A DNA stretch of 64,000 nucleotides from Panagrolaimus kolymaensis (taxonomy: Eukaryota; Nematoda; Chromadorea; Rhabditida; Panagrolaimidae). Shown here one piece after another: positions 47,358 through 58,808 of the stretch (positions within the stretch are counted from its first letter, which is position 1; each line of letters starts with the position of its first letter). The translations under genes were made by a program, and so were the position numbers. Below the pieces are notes generated by a model. The model saw only the letters and a list, made by a program, of their open reading frames with translations, made no database searches and was not told the origin of the DNA. The stretch covers positions 1,364,001 through 1,428,000 of the forward strand of contig JAJQJQ010000007.1 in assembly GCA_028622995.1 (NCBI GenBank). Direction: 5' to 3'.

Positions 47358-50257
47358 TTAATAAAAATTGCAATTTTCTACGTCGTGTTTTTCAATGTCA
47401 AAGGATGTATTAGATGTTTCAGATGATATTATATTAGATGATGATGTAATAGTTGGGAGTATTTCACGAGGATCCCAATGTCTTGAATAAGATCGTGGAC
47501 ACGAAGTGCTTCGTTGTCGTCCTTTGTTTTCTTTTAGCAAATTCAATAATTGATCTGCATCAACTTTAACCTCGGCAAACATAGGCTCTTGACCAATTGA
47601 TGCTTTACCATCGCCTCGAAGATTAGCATCCACAAGTTGGGATGTAAAAAATGTTGAAGCTGGTTTTGGTTGGGCGGGAGATTTGGGCCAGACTTGTGAA
47701 ACCTTTCTTCGAATACTATTTGCAATTCGACGAAATGCATGCGGAGATGAGTGTTCTTGTTGTCGAGCTTTTTCTAATGTTTGATTAAGAGTTTCTTCAC
47801 GTTGCTAAAATATTATTAAAGTATGCTTTTTTGTACAATATATTTGTTAATTTACTTTTTCATAATGCTCTTTCTCGACCAAATGCTCTCTTCTCTTTTT
47901 GCTTAAAAATATCCAAGATGCTTTTGAAAGATAAACAATAATTTCGATGATAGAAATTAAACTCATTCCAAGGGTCATTCCCATATTACCACCAATGTTT
48001 GACATAACTTGTGTGAAAGTTGTTGACTAAAATATTTATTTTTTTTGAATGTTGAAAAAAATATTAAAAATGACTGCTTTACCTGCATTTGTTCATATTG
48101 TGTATATGCCATGTCACGATAAAATATATTTATTGTTACAAAATTACTTCTGAAACTTTTATTTTTAACATATTCTTCTTCCTTAATAGTTAGCATACTT
48201 AATATGGGCTTTAGTAGTCCATGGAAGTCTTTTACGAAGCCATTCTAATGCACCTTCAGAAAATCCTTCTCCGTAAGAATTATATCTAAAATGAATTCAT
48301 TCCACAAAAAGAAAGATGCATAAAAATGAATTACGTGTGATAAACCCATCGATCACATTCAAGCTTACAAAAAGGACATGGTAGAACGGGAGCTTTCAAG
48401 TCAGCTTAAATTTAACCAAATAATGATTAGCGTTTTTCTTTTAAAGAAGATCGAAATGTAAAAAATGGATGATTGCTTACTTGAATTTAAATTTAGGTTT
48501 GATGCTGCTCCTTCAATACATTGATAAGTTTCATAAGCTGAACATACCGGAAAGGCTAAAAAGAAAAAGAAAGGTGAAGCAAATAAAAAAGAACACAGCA
48601 TTATGGACTGTTTAAAAAAAGTAAGGAGCCAATTTTAAGGCTTTTCTAAAGTTGTTGCAAAACGGAAGCGAATTGATCTAAGTAAGGAAACTCAATTTTA
48701 TCTTTAACTTTGTTTACGCAATTTATAAAAATATTTCATTTCCCTTATAAATGTCTTTTTAAACTGAAACCAAAAAATTACCTCCTTTTACATTATAAAT
48801 AAATGGCGAACATCCACATAAATCAAAATAATATTTTGCTCGACATAAAGCTTTACATTTGGTTGATGAATACGAAATATTCGCATCGCTTATTGCAGGT
48901 GGCCATTTAGAAGTACAATTACCCCACGATTCTTCTGATAAGAGTAAAAACTAAAAATGGAATTTAAAAAATTGTTTTTAGCACATGGGTTTTTTTGCTC
49001 ACACGATTAGGACTAATAGCTGAATAGACACGTGTGCCTGGAGACACCGTGATGCCCTCTGAAGATAAGGCGGGTCGATCACTTTCTGAATGAACATAAT
49101 ATCGAAATCCAACATCAAAAACTTGTGAAAATAGCCCAGTGATATCAGTTTTCCATCGAATTCCACTAATTAATCGATCCAGCAATCGAAGAAATGAATC
49201 AACTGTTTCTTCATCGGATTCGGTTGTTGATTGCATTTCAATTTGATCTTCTTTATGACAATCTGCAACTATTTGTAAACCATTTGCAACACCTGCATGA
49301 ATTTGCGATTGTAAGAATGGTTCATCAGCTTTAGCTAATTCTAGTCTATAACAAAGTCCCATATCTGTGAGAATCGGTTGAGCATATTTACAGCAATTGA
49401 ATTCTCTTCCACCAAATGAACAAATTAATAGAGTTTCTTCACAAAGTGGTCCAGCACTTTGAAAGAACCCATTGATAGTAAAATTGGGTACAATTTGAGT
49501 AAAATTTTGAAGCAATTCTTCACCTCTTTGCAAAGGATATTCATCGGATGCAGTAAGAATTAATTGAGTTTCAAGATAACTTAATGCAAGATAATTTAAT
49601 AAATCATAAGAAAAGCTGCCATTGGTTGTTCGATTTAATTCTAAAATGCATCATTAAATCATTATTTCATTTCATAAATGATATTATATTTACCTGTAAC
49701 AAAACTTTGTCTTATTGAATTATAATTACAAATAGTAACCGCTGGGAAAGCCATACCATCATCGGGTAAAATAAATGATACATGAGATGCTGTGGGTTTT
49801 TGTTGATATTGAATTACAAGGACGCAAAGTTGATAAACGAAAAATGAAACACAAAATAAAAATACTAGAGTCCATAAATATCGAAATATTCCATGGCCAC
49901 GATAAATTCTTAATAGGCCATGAATTGTTGCAATTCCTAAAAAAATAAACAAAATTGGTAAATAAATTTAGAATGTGAATTTTTTTAATCTAGAAAATAA
50001 CAGTCAAAAACTAACTTACCAATAAATGATTGAGTTTCTCTTTTAAATGAACTAACTTCATCTGTGGCCCCAATTTTCTTTAATTGATTAATTGGAACTC
50101 GAACAATAAATTCGGAAACTCTTCTTTTACGATTATTTAATGAAGGCTCGGAATCATCTCCATGTAATTTTGATTTGGGTGAAAATCTTCGACAATCATT
50201 GCTTAAATTAGGAGTTGTTGAAATTCCAAATAAACGTAATTGGCTGCGATCAGCCAT
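47358..50257 (-). CDS. DEG/ENaC cation channel subunit 2, long cytoplasmic tail
   Basis: Ten minus-strand exons (50257-50020, 49936-49694, 49640-49005, 48934-48782, 48555-48481, 48404-48335, 48285-48199, 48149-48083, 48026-47856, 47804-47358) give 728 aa with all phases consistent. A basic N-terminal stretch of about 80 residues precedes the His-Gly gating motif (ATIHGLLRIY, residues 85-86). TM1 is near 97-117 and is followed by FPAVTICNYNSIRQS. The extracellular domain has many Cys (CSFGGREFNCCKYAQP, CKALCRAKYYFDLCGCSP, PCPFCKLECDRW). The pre-TM2/TM2 region reads VMSNIGGNMGMTLGMS, with the selectivity residues GMS at 543-545. A tail of about 155 residues is Ser/Gln rich and likely regulatory. 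Clearly diverged from the DEG/ENaC gene at 2785-4478, so not a recent tandem copy. Confidence 0.92.
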
Positions 50258-52270
50258 TTCCTTCTCGTTTCAATGAAAGCAATAATACAAAGAAAAAGGG
50301 GAGAAGGAAAAAGAAAAGAGAGGAGAAAAAGCAATGCTTATCGCAATCGTCGAACCTAATCTCAAAGAAAAAAAAACTCTGTGTTTGTGTTTGATGATCA
50401 AAAAAGGAGTGAAAGAAAGGTAAAAAAATTAAGCAACAACGGAGGTGGTAATATTGACTTAGATCATACTAAAAGAAAATTTGATCATAAACTAGCATTA
50501 ATTATGTAAAAAACCGGCTTTTCAAAGGTTCAAGAGGAGATCAAAACAAACATTTTCTTCTCAAAGGTTTCTCCGTCTTTGTTGGTGATTGTTATTTGTG
50601 TTTTTTTTTGGTTGAATGCTTTGGAAAATGTAAATGCTTATTATTATTTTTCTTGTGATTAAAAGCGTGGTACAAATATTTGTTGTTGTAATTATAATGA
50701 ATTCACGAAAGTGTGTAAAAGCTTAAAATTTCGATATTTATTGATAGTATACAATCGGCTTTCTATGGAAAGAAAAACATGTTTGCAATCAATCGCCTTT
50801 TTAAAATTTTTATTTTGTTGAATATTTTAAGAAATGTTTTCAAGAAAAAACTTTATTGGAGCGCAAATAAAATTTATAAAATTTGAGGATAATTACAACC
50901 ATCCTCAAAAACATATTTGTAAGCTATAGCACACCATACAGCTTTTCAAAGAAATACCTATTTGACATGATTAACGATAAAGGTAGAATTTTAAAAAGTT
51001 TTTGTAACGTCAGCGGAAGCTATACAATCCTTTTATTATCTCAATGATAAGAAGAAACCATTGATTCATTGAGTCATAAATTGCATTATACTCTTTTATC
51101 AGTTTTTCAGTAGCAAACTTGAAAAGGGTAAATATGTATGTATCAGACTTTAAAACTTTTATAAATCATTTATAAAATTTTATTATTAAAAGAAATAATA
51201 GGTTAAAAAGTGTACTAAAACTTTATTGAGTGATCAATATAACTGGAATAAACCCATGATTTCCATCATTAGCTTTGACCATTGTTTGAAAATAGGAAAG
51301 CCATTGCTGAAAATGGCATTAGATTCTTCTGGTGGGATTAGGGTTGGTTAATTAACCGGTGTCGATGTTAATTAACCGCTACTACGAAAACCTACAAAAG
51401 TTTACGAAATGTTACGAAATGAGTGCTTTATAGAGCAACCACCGTTATTTTAGGGAAAATGATGGGTTTCAGAGAAATTTAACGATAAAATGAAAAAATA
51501 AACACTTAAACGTGGTTTCGTATGTTCCATTTTTCTTGGAAATTTTTTGGAAAATGGTTTCAAAGGGTTTTTTCCTGTGGTAAAACTTTTTATAATTTAC
51601 CGGTTAATTATGCCTCGGTTAATTAACCGGTTAATTCACCGGTTAATTCACCGGTTAATTAACAACTGACAACCCTAGGTGGGATACCGTTGAGTTGTTG
51701 AAGGGCATATTCGGGAAGTAAATTCATCTATTATTTATTATTTGTCGCTTTTGAAGAGGTGCAAAAACTACCGTGAAAAGAACAACGAATGCAAATCGAA
51801 TCGGTTTTAAACTAACAATCAAAATGGAATGTTTATAGAGAACAAATCATGAAAGTTAAAACAACGATTTTTTAATCGTATGTATGCACATAACTCAAAC
51901 AACAGTATTTTTAAAGGCATAGTCGATTTTAATCTGGCATGTCAAATTTTGTTAAATGGTTTTTAGACTTTGCTCATTCGGAAGCTTTCAACAACCTTAA
52001 ATTAAAATTTAAAATAAAAAGGGATTAAATAAATCCGTCGGTATTCTTTAAAAGTGAATTACCCATGAAAGAAACACATTCCTTAAAAAATTTTAAACAA
52101 AGAATTTCATTTACCTTTTAAAGAAGATTTTGAAAAGTTAAAGAAGAGATTAAAATTCAAAAGTCTGGGAAATAAAAGGAAGATGATTTTTAAAAAACTA
52201 AGTCATATTAAAATAAAAGCATCTGCTAAAGTGAAAAAAGTTAGTATCTGCTGCTTTGAGAGAAAAAAAT
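50258..52270. other. Intergenic region with a hAT MITE
   Basis: About 2 kb between divergent genes (DEG/ENaC 2 and srt 1). No supportable gene. The hAT-type element at 51339-51677 is the only structure I recognise. Confidence 0.5.
51339..51677. mobile_element. hAT-type MITE, TAGGGTTG termini
   Basis: A 339-bp element with inverted ends TAGGGTTG...CAACCCTA, flanked by the perfect 8-bp duplication GGTGGGAT (51331-51338 and 51678-51685). The subterminal regions are built of repeated CCGGTTAATTAACCGG-like palindromes, tandem at 51598-51661. The 8-bp duplication and Ac-like TAGGG terminus place it in the hAT superfamily. No transposase. Confidence 0.9.
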
Positions 52271-53422
52271 ATGGAAAGGTTATTATTCGAAGACGACGAA
52301 TTTGAGAAGCTGTATTCTTGTAAACAGTTTCATACAGAAGAATGGTTTACTTTTGGACGGCCAAATTTATTTATTGCTGTTCTTTACATTATGACTGGAA
52401 TCATATTTGAGGTAAGCATGCTATTACTAATGGTGGATTTTTAGTCAAAAAAGATCAAAGAATTGTGCAATCTTAAAATCCTTTCAAATGCCAAAATTGT
52501 TTTGACCCTTCAAATATTTCAGGTTCTTTACATTCCCTTTCTTTACATTATGGCTCAAAAAGAATTCCGCAAATTTTCATCCTATAAAATTCAACTTTAT
52601 CTTGGAATTCTCGATGTCACCTGCATATTTTTTAATTCCATTGTTTCAGGATATTTATCAAAAATTGGAGCGATATTTTGCACCCATCAAAAAGCTTCAT
52701 ACATTGTTGGTTCCATCAGTACAGCTTTATGGGCCGGCACTTGCGCCACTTGTATGATCCTAGGTTTTAATCGAGTGGTTGAAATTCTTGCACCAAAATT
52801 AAGTGTAAAACTCTTCCGCGGCTATCGTACTTATTTATGGCTGATTATTCCTACACTTTACATGTTTTATTTTGCATTTTACACAAATCCCCTCCTTTTT
52901 TCGTCCACATCTTATGCCATGTTTTTTGATCCTTATGTCAATATCGATGCTTTCGAAATGCCTGTTGGAATGCCAAAGGTAATATTTTAAAGTAAAATCA
53001 AAATATTCTAAAGCTTTTAGCATGAGAATATTTCACACACCATCAATAACATTTTGCTTATTACTGTCATCATCGTTGCATACCTTTGTCTTTGCTTCAT
53101 TATGCTTTTAAAAAATCATACCGATCATGTTGATACAAATGACATGAGTTACATTCAAAAACAAATTTTCATTCAAGTTACCATAATTTGTTTTCTCAAA
53201 TTAACAGCAGCTGCAATTTATGTTTACATGCAATTTTTTTACACTCCCGATTGGTTGGTTGTTATTGGACAAGTTACATGGCAAGGAAGTCATGGAGCAG
53301 TAGCATTCGTTTATCTGTTTTTAAATACAAATATGAGAGACGCTGTTTATAATCAAGTTTTTAAGTGTATGAAGACTCAACCCAGACCCACGTTCATTCG
53401 AGCAAATTCTTCGAAAGTATAA
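52271..53422 (+). CDS. Serpentine chemoreceptor, srt-like, gene 1
   Basis: Seven-transmembrane G-protein coupled receptor of the nematode Srt type, expected in sensory-neuron cilia. Exons 52271-52411, 52523-52978 and 53021-53422, phase 0 throughout, 332 aa. Hydrophobic segments in order include RPNLFIAVLYIMTGIIFE (TM1), IQLYLGILDVTCIFFNSIVSG (TM2), SISTALWAGTCATCMILGFNR (TM3), YLWLIIPTLYMFYFAFYTNP (TM4), NILLITVIIVAYLCLCFIML (TM5), FIQVTIICFLKLTAAAIYVY (TM6) and GAVAFVYLFLNTNMRDA (TM7). The LGFNR after TM3 corresponds to the Srt GxNR motif. The start is the first ATG in frame. The end of this gene is duplicated at 46141. Confidence 0.9.
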
Positions 53423-53585
53423 GCTTCTTCACGTTGTATGTTGTACATATATTTTTGTTTTAATTCTTTCAAAAGTTGCACACAAAAAAGTTTATATTTG
53501 TCAATTTCTTTATTCGTTATACATTGTTATAAATTTTAGTTAAAAAATAGATAATTTATGGAAAAGCATAAGTTTGTTGAACGGA

Positions 53586-54519
53586 TCAATTTCGTTTGTT
53601 CTTAGCAAAAGTAGCAGCATGATGAGTTGTTGCAGATGAACTTGTTGAACCATAATTGCACGATGAATTAATCGACTAAAAATGAAGCAATGAGTTACTT
53701 TTAAACCTAACAAACAAACGAAATCAAAAACTTACCCCACAATGACAGGATGTTGAAAGATTTCCAGTACCAGACGTATTAATTTTTTGACAAAGACTGC
53801 TTACAGGTGATTTGAGAGCAAAGGCTTGCCGAAACGTTTCAATTCGCTTTCTTTTATCAGGGCCTAAAATCGAAATAAGTTGAATGATAAATGATAATAG
53901 TAAACATACAAAGGCTTCCAACATCAAGAATATAACACTTTGTATTAGGACAACCAAGACCACCAAAGTTTGATTCAACACGTGGAGCCGTAGAAAGACA
54001 CCGAAAACAAAGAGCATGTTCACAAAGCCCCATCGATGAAAGTTCTTCAACATGAACACGACGACCACATGGTCCATCACAACGGCGAAGTGGCGGAGCT
54101 GGAGCTTTTATTGGAGTTGAGGCTTCTGTGGGAGTAAATGAGAAAGGCATATTTGAATTGGACGAAGTTAAATTGCTTTTTGAAAGTTGTTCTAATCTAT
54201 CAAGCTTCATCATTTCCGTAAAGTCTGATTCTTCTTGAGCTTTCTCTGCTGCTTCTTTGATGTTTTCTTTCCAATCAACCGTGTAAGTATACATACAACT
54301 AAAAAATACATTCATTTAGCAACCAAATCAAAAACATAAAAAAACATACCGTCCATCTGGAAACTTGGTAAAATGTAAATCAATTGATCCAACTTGAGCA
54401 GCCTTTCGATTTGCTAAAACAGCAGGAAGATAATATTTTTTGTTTTCATCTTCTTCGATAACATTTGATGAGCATTGACTTTGAGATGAGGTTGAAGAAT
54501 TCAATGATGAAGCTGGCAT
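53586..54519 (-). CDS. Cys/His-rich (RING-like) zinc-binding candidate
   Basis: Minus-strand exons 54519-54350, 54298-53910, 53863-53736, 53675-53586; 258 aa. A Ser-rich N-terminus leads into a conserved-looking block (VGSIDLHFTKFPDGRCMYTY) and a charged helix (WKENIKEAAEKAQEESDF). The core is CDGPCGRRVHVEELSSMGLC, then EHALCFRCL and GCPNTKC: eight Cys/His in RING-like spacing with a degenerate second half. It could be an E3-like adaptor, but zinc binding and ligase activity are inference. The C-terminal exon is shared with the gene at 46444-46998. The start codon lies 211 bp from the divergent plus-strand gene at 54731, suggesting a shared promoter. Confidence 0.8.
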
Positions 54520-54730
54520 TTTTTTGAAACCAAAAAATGAAAGCGTTTCACAAAAAGCACCTTTCTTTCAACGAGCAACAAATGTAATTATCCATCTTTT
54601 ATGACACTTTTCTAAAAATGCAAAATTAATTTTCGTGAATGAGTAAATTTGCATAAACATTCAAAAAACACGACAACACTTTTTCGTTAACAAAGTGAGA
54701 AAGAGAAAGAATATTTTAGTGAAGAAAAAA
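54520..54730. promoter_or_regulatory. Bidirectional promoter candidate
   Basis: Only 211 bp separate the start codons of two divergent genes (54519 on -, 54731 on +). No specific motif is claimed; the inference rests on spacing. Confidence 0.4.
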
Positions 54731-55478
54731 ATGGATGAAAAACATCGACGCAACAAACGACGAACAAATAAAAGGAACAATGATAAAATCGAACGCAGCG
54801 CCAAAGTTTATTACGAAAAATTAAAAAGTCCAACTCAAACTCGTAAAGAAGTCAAAACTCTTTTGCTCAAAGCTATTGATGAAGCTGCTGAAGTGAGTTT
54901 TTTTTTTACTATTTTTGTGATTTATTTTTTAAACAAGAATTTTCAGACTTTAAAGCAACTTCCTCGCATAACTTCTTCACCTTCATCATCTGTTTCAATT
55001 TCGCCAACAAATTCAAAAAGTCCTCGAAAGAAAGGAACAACATCAACAAAGAAAAAGTCTTCGAAGCATCAACAACAATCACCATCGTCTTGTTCATTTA
55101 CAAAATCAAAATGCTCGATTTGTCCATTGAACGTAAAAGCTAAAAAAGCTCTCTCAAAACCATACTATTCAAGGGATCAATTTGCAACACATTCTGGCCA
55201 TCATATTGTATGTTTCTTTCTTTCTTGTATGTTATTAAAATCAAAGCCATACGTATCATTTTTAGGTAACCCGGGAATACTTTACAGCTGATGGATATCC
55301 AATTCTTTCACCATCATCAAAATCTTTAGCTGATCCTGAATGTGTCAATACCATCGTTATTCAAAATAGTGGACCAAATGTTTCTGGAATGATCATGGAT
55401 TTCAAAGTCAAAGTTAAAAACCCTGATGGAACTTCTCGTGAATTACAATTAGGTATTGAAATTCCTTCTTTTGACTGA
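54731..55478 (+). CDS. Hypothetical basic protein
   Basis: Exons 54731-54892, 54947-55207, 55266-55478, phase 0; 211 aa. The N-terminal third is very Lys/Arg rich (DEKHRRNKRRTNKRNNDK) and helical. The middle is a Ser/Lys-rich linker (SPRKKGTTSTKKKSSKHQQQ) with a small Cys pair (CSICPL). The C-terminal about 70 residues look folded, with alternating beta-like strands (NTIVIQNSGPNVSGMIMDFK, VKVKNPDGTSRELQLGIEI). No domain recognised; the composition suggests a nuclear protein. AATAAA at 55506-55511, 28 nt past the stop. Confidence 0.78.
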
Positions 55479-55931
55479 TAATATTTTGTATTTGAATGTT
55501 TTAAAAATAAAGTATATTTTGTTTTGAAAACTTGTGGTGTCACTAATTATTTTACAAAGTGCTTTCACATTTTTCCAATTTCATGTGAGCTCATGGAGTT
55601 GTTTCTTGTATTTATTAATGAAACTCGTGTTATTGAAGTTATTGTATTCTTGTTTTTTTTTTGTTTGTTAATTAAAATGTCAGCCATCATTTTGAACTCA
55701 TCCGAAAGACTGAATTCAAAAGTGAAAAAAGACGCCTCTATTTTCTTCCTTTCTGATGAAGGCATATTTGCCATTCATCGCATGTGCAAAAAGAAGAGAG
55801 AAACAGGCGTGGTTTCATCAAATATATTTACAACCTTCAATGAAAATGTTGTTAAAAACGCATTATCAAGATAACCTCGTTTGTGTCAATGATTGATAAA
55901 TTTTCGACAAGATTTACGTTTTATTAAAATT
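55479..55931. other. Spacer before srt gene 2
   Basis: Contains the AATAAA at 55506-55511. A plus-strand open frame across 55524-55874 overlaps a minus-strand frame and has no motif or splice context, so I do not call it a gene. Confidence 0.45.
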
Positions 55932-57892
55932 ATGGATCAATTATGGAATGGAATAAATATTGAAGAGCTTTATAATTGTTCTAAATATTCTTATCACCAA
56001 TGGAAGGCTTTAGGAAAGCCAAATTGGTTTATTGGAATTGTTTATATTATTTCAGGAATTATTTACGAAGTAAGTTTGCCTATTTTCAATGTAAAAAACT
56101 ATGAAAACACTTTTAGTTATTGTATGTTCCACTTTTGATTGTAATGATTCGGCCTAAATTTCTTCAACGTTCATGTTATAAAATAATGTTTTTTCTTGGA
56201 ATAATTGATTTTGCTTGCATATTTTTTAATTCCATTATTTGTGGATATCTTTCAATTGTGGGAGATTTATTTTGTACTTCACCGAAATTAATCTATCTCG
56301 TTGGATGTATTTCAACGGGTATGTATTTGACCTTTGGATGCATCTCTTTTAGGGTTTCATTAATCACTCATTTTTTTGAAGCTTTCAACCTTTAAAAACC
56401 CTAATTAATCATCTTTTAAGGACTATGGGCTAGTGGGTGTGCAACATGTTTATTATTGGGACTTAATCGATGCTTAGCTCTCGTGGATCCAACATTAGCA
56501 AGAAATATTTTTGGTGGAAATAAAACATGTTGTTGGTTAATTTTACCTGCAATTTATGGTATTGTATTTATCATTTTTACCAGTCCTTTACTTTTCACAT
56601 CGCGATATTATGCAATGTTTTTCAATCCTAATATTCGAATTCATGGATTTGATGATGCTGAAGAAGAACATCGAGTAAGTTGACGACATAGTAAGCATTT
56701 ACCGGAAAGCTAAAAGTCAAAATAATTTCTCCAAAATATAACAATTCCTTGAAATTAATATGCGTACGTTCAATTTCATAATAATTTATTCTTTTATCTT
56801 TTTACATGCATTTTTATTTATTTCACTTTTCAATTAAGATACAAACAGCCTGAAGCAACTCAGACAAGGATAAAAATAATTGCAAAAATGTTTGCAGGAA
56901 GAAAAACATTAGTCACAAGAACCTTCTTTAGTCCATGGAGAAGCCTCCTTTTAGTTGGTATTATTCATTTTTTTATTTATAAAATGCTTTCGTCATCAAA
57001 ACAAGGACTAAAAATAATGTTTGCATAAATTTAAAATTTTGAAAATAAAAAATTATGGGAAAATTGTGTTAGCTTTTTTATTAATGCGTTGGAAGCAGTA
57101 CATACCGTAATCATTACAGAGGAATTTTATGTTTGGTTAAATAATTATTATTTAATCTTGAGTTTTCACAAAAGTCATGGAGGAGATAATTTTTGATTTA
57201 CAAAAAGAAAGCATTTAAAAAATATTATAATTAATTGTAACCAAAATTGACAAACATTCTAAAAACAATTTTTTTTAAAGTGAAGGAGTAAAACTAAAAA
57301 CAATTAATTTAATTTATTTTGCAAAAATTTAAAACTAATTTTAAAACGAATTTTAGCATCCCCATCTTGCTCATACGATCAATAATGTTTCAATTATTGT
57401 TTTACTTTCATGTGCTTATACGACGCTTTGTATAATTCTTGTAAAAAATCGTGGCCCTCATTCACATATTGGTCGACTTCAACATCAAACATTCCTTCAA
57501 GCTAGCATCATATGCGGTTTAAATGCCACTGCTGCAGTTATTTATGTTATAATGCAATTCTTTCCAACTCCCACATGGCTTATTGTTATGGGGCAAATTA
57601 CATGGCAAGCATCTCATGGAGCTGCGGTGTTTATTTATCTCTTTTTAAATCGTTCACTTCGAAACGCAGCTATGCTCCTGATTAGACCTGGTAAAGTTAT
57701 TCTTTCAACAAAGATTAAAGTATGCTTTGATTCCATAATATTCTCCACAAAAGTAAAATTATTTTATAGGTAAATAATCGAAAATCGACGTTATCGTTTA
57801 TTTCTCAACCCCACTTAAACAGCAGTAAAGAAAGCCGAGTTCTAACAAAAAGAAAATACAGTTCAAAATTCACTGAAAGCTTTACAAGTTAA
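55932..57892 (+). CDS. Serpentine chemoreceptor, srt-like, gene 2
   Basis: Paralogue of the receptor at 52271. Exons 55932-56069, 56117-56318, 56421-56674, 57357-57719, 57770-57892; 359 aa. The same order of segments is visible: KPNWFIGIVYIISGIIYE (TM1), FLGIIDFACIFFNSIICGYL (TM2), ASGCATCLLLGLNR with the GxNR motif (TM3), CWLILPAIYGIVFIIFTSP (TM4), NNVSIIVLLSCAYTTLCIIL (TM5), ICGLNATAAVIYVIMQFF (TM6), GAAVFIYLFLNRSLRNA (TM7). Compared with gene 1 it has an extra intron in TM3, a 682-bp intron after the TM4-5 loop and a longer basic tail encoded by the last exon. An exon/intron mix-up in the long intron is possible but not needed, since all seven segments are present. Confidence 0.87.
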
Positions 57893-58808
57893 AACAAAAG
57901 AGAAGAAGAAGCTAAAACAAATAAATAAATTTTTAATACTCTTTACTTTTTTAAATTGAATTACATAAAAAAATTATTTCTTTAATAATAAAAATCTTTA
58001 AAATAATCAAGTGGATTCATTAGAGAATTTATAAAGTAGGCATAATCATACATTTTTTAAAACTTGACCAACCAATTAAATACCAAATCGCTTTGATAAG
58101 AGATTATGTTTGTTATTGATACCTTTAAAGTATTTGAATGGTTTAAAAATATTTAGAGTATGACCGAATTTACTGTAACGGCCAGCGCTGGCGGTTTTCG
58201 GTTTTTCGGTACGGTTTTCGGTGCATTTTCGGTTCGGTTTTCGGTGAACCGAACCGAACCAAAAATCGAAAACCGAAGTATCCCGGTTTTCGGTTCAAAC
58301 CGATAAACCGAAAACCGAGAAACTTCGGTTTCGGTTCGGTGCACCGATTCGAACCGAAAAAACCGAATTCGTTTTTCATAGAAAAATGTATCTAGTTGTT
58401 ATCCAAAGTGTTAGCAAACATGCTAATAATGCATAAAAAGGCATTATTTAAGCAATACCTAATATTTTATCCCAAAAAATAACGATTTTGAATTTCAAAC
58501 CGAACCGAAAACCGAAAAATTTTATAAACCGAAAAACCGAAAATCGAGGATTTCGGTTTTCGATTTAAACCGAAAAACCGAAAACCGATAAGCTTCGGTT
58601 TCGGTTCGGTTAACCGAAACCGCAAACCGAAGGATTTCGGTAAACCGCCAGCGCTGGTAACGGCTATTGTCAGCGACCCTATGCGCTTCTTCTTATCATT
58701 TCAGGCACAATGCCAAAAACTTCAATCCAAAAAGCTGAAATCAAAAAATTTTGTTCGAACAAAAATATTTTTTCATCAAAATTGTTTCTTCATTTTTTCT
58801 GATTTCTA
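57893..58808. other. Intergenic spacer with hAT MITE
   Basis: About 0.9 kb between srt gene 2 and the KNL-2-like gene. No gene. About half is the hAT element at 58183-58656. Confidence 0.55.
58183..58656. mobile_element. hAT-type MITE, CAGCGCTG termini
   Basis: A 474-bp element with perfect inverted ends CAGCGCTGGCGGTTT...AAACCGCCAGCGCTG and a perfect 8-bp target duplication GTAACGGC (58175-58182 and 58657-58664). CAGNGNTG ends plus 8-bp duplications are the hAT signature. The interior is largely arrays of CGGTTTTCGGTT and its complement, so the whole element can fold back. No transposase is encoded. Confidence 0.93.

Noticed and set aside
48182..48198. Apparent frameshift in DEG/ENaC 2 between WTTKAHIK and the TM2 region
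   Set aside because: A normal 49-nt intron (48198-48150, GTATGC...TTTCAG) restores HIKSNFVTINIFYRD in phase, so the gene is intact.
55524..55874. Plus-strand open frame of 116 codons between the unknown basic gene and srt gene 2
   Set aside because: It overlaps a minus-strand frame of similar length, has no domain or signal features, and lies across the 3' UTR with AATAAA at 55506. AT-rich DNA here often gives such frames.
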